DNA of 64,000 nt from Crassaminicella profunda (lineage in GTDB: Bacteria; Bacillota; Clostridia; Peptostreptococcales; Thermotaleaceae), in contig NZ_CP082326.1 of the NCBI RefSeq assembly GCF_019884785.1, positions 1,977,355 to 2,041,354 of the forward strand, read 5' to 3'. The notes beneath the pieces are model-generated. The model ran no database searches. It saw only the letters and a list, made by a program, of their open reading frames with translations, and was not told the origin of the DNA. The position numbers and the translations under genes are program-made. The stretch's first letter is position 1. Each line of letters opens with the position of its first letter. Below are positions 63,093-64,000 of the stretch, piece by piece.

Positions 63093-64000
63093 TTATCTTC
63101 TTCTTCTTAAGAAAGTAGGAATATCTAAATCATCATTTATTGAATCATTCTCTTCTATTTCTTTCTTTTCTTCATTAGGTTCATCCTTACCCTTATCCTT
63201 ATTTATCAAAACCCTTTCATCAACTCTTTTGTTGTTTTCAAATCCAGTTGCAATTACAGTAATAATTAATTCATCTTTTAAATTTTCATCAATTACTGCA
63301 CCGAAAATAATATTTGCATCTGGGTCTGCTGCTTGTGCAACTAATTCTGCTGCTTCATTTACCTCAAATAATCCTAGGTTCTGTCCACCTGTAATATTAA
63401 GAAGCACACCCTTTGCACCTTGAATAGATGTTTCAAGTAAAGGACTCTGTATAGCTTGTTTAGCAGCTTCAGTTGCTCTGTTGTCTCCACTTACACCTCT
63501 ACCTACACCCATGTGGGCTAATCCTTGTTCAAACATAATAGTCTTAACATCGGCAAAGTCTAGATTTACAAGACCAGGAACAGCGATTAAATCTGATATA
63601 CCTTGTACACCTTGTTTTAATACATCATCTGCAATTTTAAAAGCTTCCATAATAGATGTTTTCTTTTCAGCAACTTGCAATAATCTATCATTTGGAATGG
63701 TTACCAAAGTATCTACTTTATCTTTTAATTGCTCAATTCCGAATTCAGCATGCTGCATTCTTCTTTTTCCCTCAAAAGTAAATGGTTTTGTTACAACACC
63801 TACTGTTAAAATCCCCATTTCCTTAGCAATCTGAGCCACAACAGGTGCTGCACCTGTTCCAGTACCTCCACCCATTCCAGCAGTTACAAAGACCATATCT
63901 GCTCCTTGTAAAGCTTGAGAAATATCATCTCTACTTTCTTCCGCAGCCTTTTTACCGATATCTGGATTCGCTCCAGCCCCTAATCCTCTTGTAAGCTTAT
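63093..64000 (-). CDS. ftsZ: Cell-division protein FtsZ (partial, N-terminus outside window)
   Basis: Tubulin-like GTPase of the Z ring. The visible 302 codons start within [20 protein letters not shown] and include the tubulin signature [12 protein letters not shown], the synergy loop region [30 protein letters not shown] and the C-terminal conserved peptide [10 protein letters not shown]. No start is seen before the right edge; the internal Met at 63896 is not the start. SepF at 41598 should bind its tail. Confidence 0.97.
   Translation of the reverse strand, partial: KLTRGLGAGANPDIGKKAAEESRDDISQALQGADMVFVTAGMGGGTGTGAAPVVAQIAKEMGILTVGVVTKPFTFEGKRRMQHAEFGIEQLKDKVDTLVTIPNDRLLQVAEKKTSIMEAFKIADDVLKQGVQGISDLIAVPGLVNLDFADVKTIMFEQGLAHMGVGRGVSGDNRATEAAKQAIQSPLLETSIQGAKGVLLNITGGQNLGLFEVNEAAELVAQAADPDANIIFGAVIDENLKDELIITVIATGFENNKRVDERVLINKDKGKDEPNEEKKEIEENDSINDDLDIPTFLRRRR

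Overview
The window is about 30% G+C, dense, and almost entirely coded on the minus strand. It comes from an endospore-forming low-G+C Firmicute, most likely a clostridial lineage (Alkaliphilus/Caminicella/Crassaminicella-like; this is an inference from gene content). Support for this includes spoIIGA-sigE-sigG, spoIVA, ylbJ, an alpha/beta SASP, a YlmC/YmxH protein and a YteA-like zinc-finger protein. Other support is FabK instead of FabI, and FapR rather than FabT. It reads as ordinary chromosome: no phage, IS element, CRISPR array or rRNA was seen, and there is one tRNA (Pro, GGG).

Layout in coordinate order. (1) 1-6478: FapR lipid operon, transcribed fapR-plsX-fabH-fabK-fabD-fabG-acpP-fabF; fabF runs off the left edge. 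(2) 6627-13046: rpmF-yceD, ackA, then divergent tmcAL-ylbJ, then a coiled-coil gene-coaD-rsmD. (3) 13322-25764: SASP, recG, FakA/YloV, Asp23/YloU, plus-strand rpmB, two tiny membrane proteins, thiN, rpe, rsgA, prkC, prpC, rsmB and a YugP-type protease. (4) 25766-33709: DUF116, fmt, def, priA, coaBC, rpoZ, gmk, remA, yicC. (5) Plus-strand rqcH. (6) 35823-44553: pyrR, rluD, lspA, YteA-like, DUF5665, mtnN, divIVA, ylmH, yggT, sepF, ylmE, a HlyD-like protein and an unknown membrane protein. (7) tRNA-Pro, spoIVA, gpsA, der, a DUF512 radical-SAM gene, and the YIEGIA pair. (8) phoU-pstB-pstA-pstC-pstS and phoR-phoP. (9) pgeF, nrdR, ylmC, sigG, sigE, spoIIGA, ftsZ (runs off the right edge).

The order is strikingly colinear with the B. 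subtilis ftsZ-spoIIGA-sigE-sigG-ylm-divIVA-lspA-pyrR-yloA...recG-fapR-plsX-fab region. Two blocks are inserted: the ylbH-coaD-ylbJ-ylbM-ylbN-rpmF set between recG and fapR, and the spoIVA/der/pst/pho block between ylmD (pgeF) and ylmE.

The best regulatory signals are readable directly. Two identical 17-bp FapR-type palindromes lie beside -10 elements, one before fapR and one before the DUF512-der-gpsA operon, which links glycerol-3-phosphate supply to malonyl-CoA sensing. PhoP-type 11-bp direct repeats precede both pstS and pstC. A sigma-F/G-type promoter precedes sigG, a sigma-E-type promoter precedes spoIVA, and a spoIIG promoter with an unusually long spacer and 0A-like boxes precedes spoIIGA. 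I found no convincing new defence or mobile system. The least explained items are two small paralogous membrane proteins beside rpmB, a structured intergenic RNA-like element with a perfect DnaA box near 38.9-39.06 kb, and an orphan plus-strand terminator with a CU-rich upstream region near 13.2 kb.
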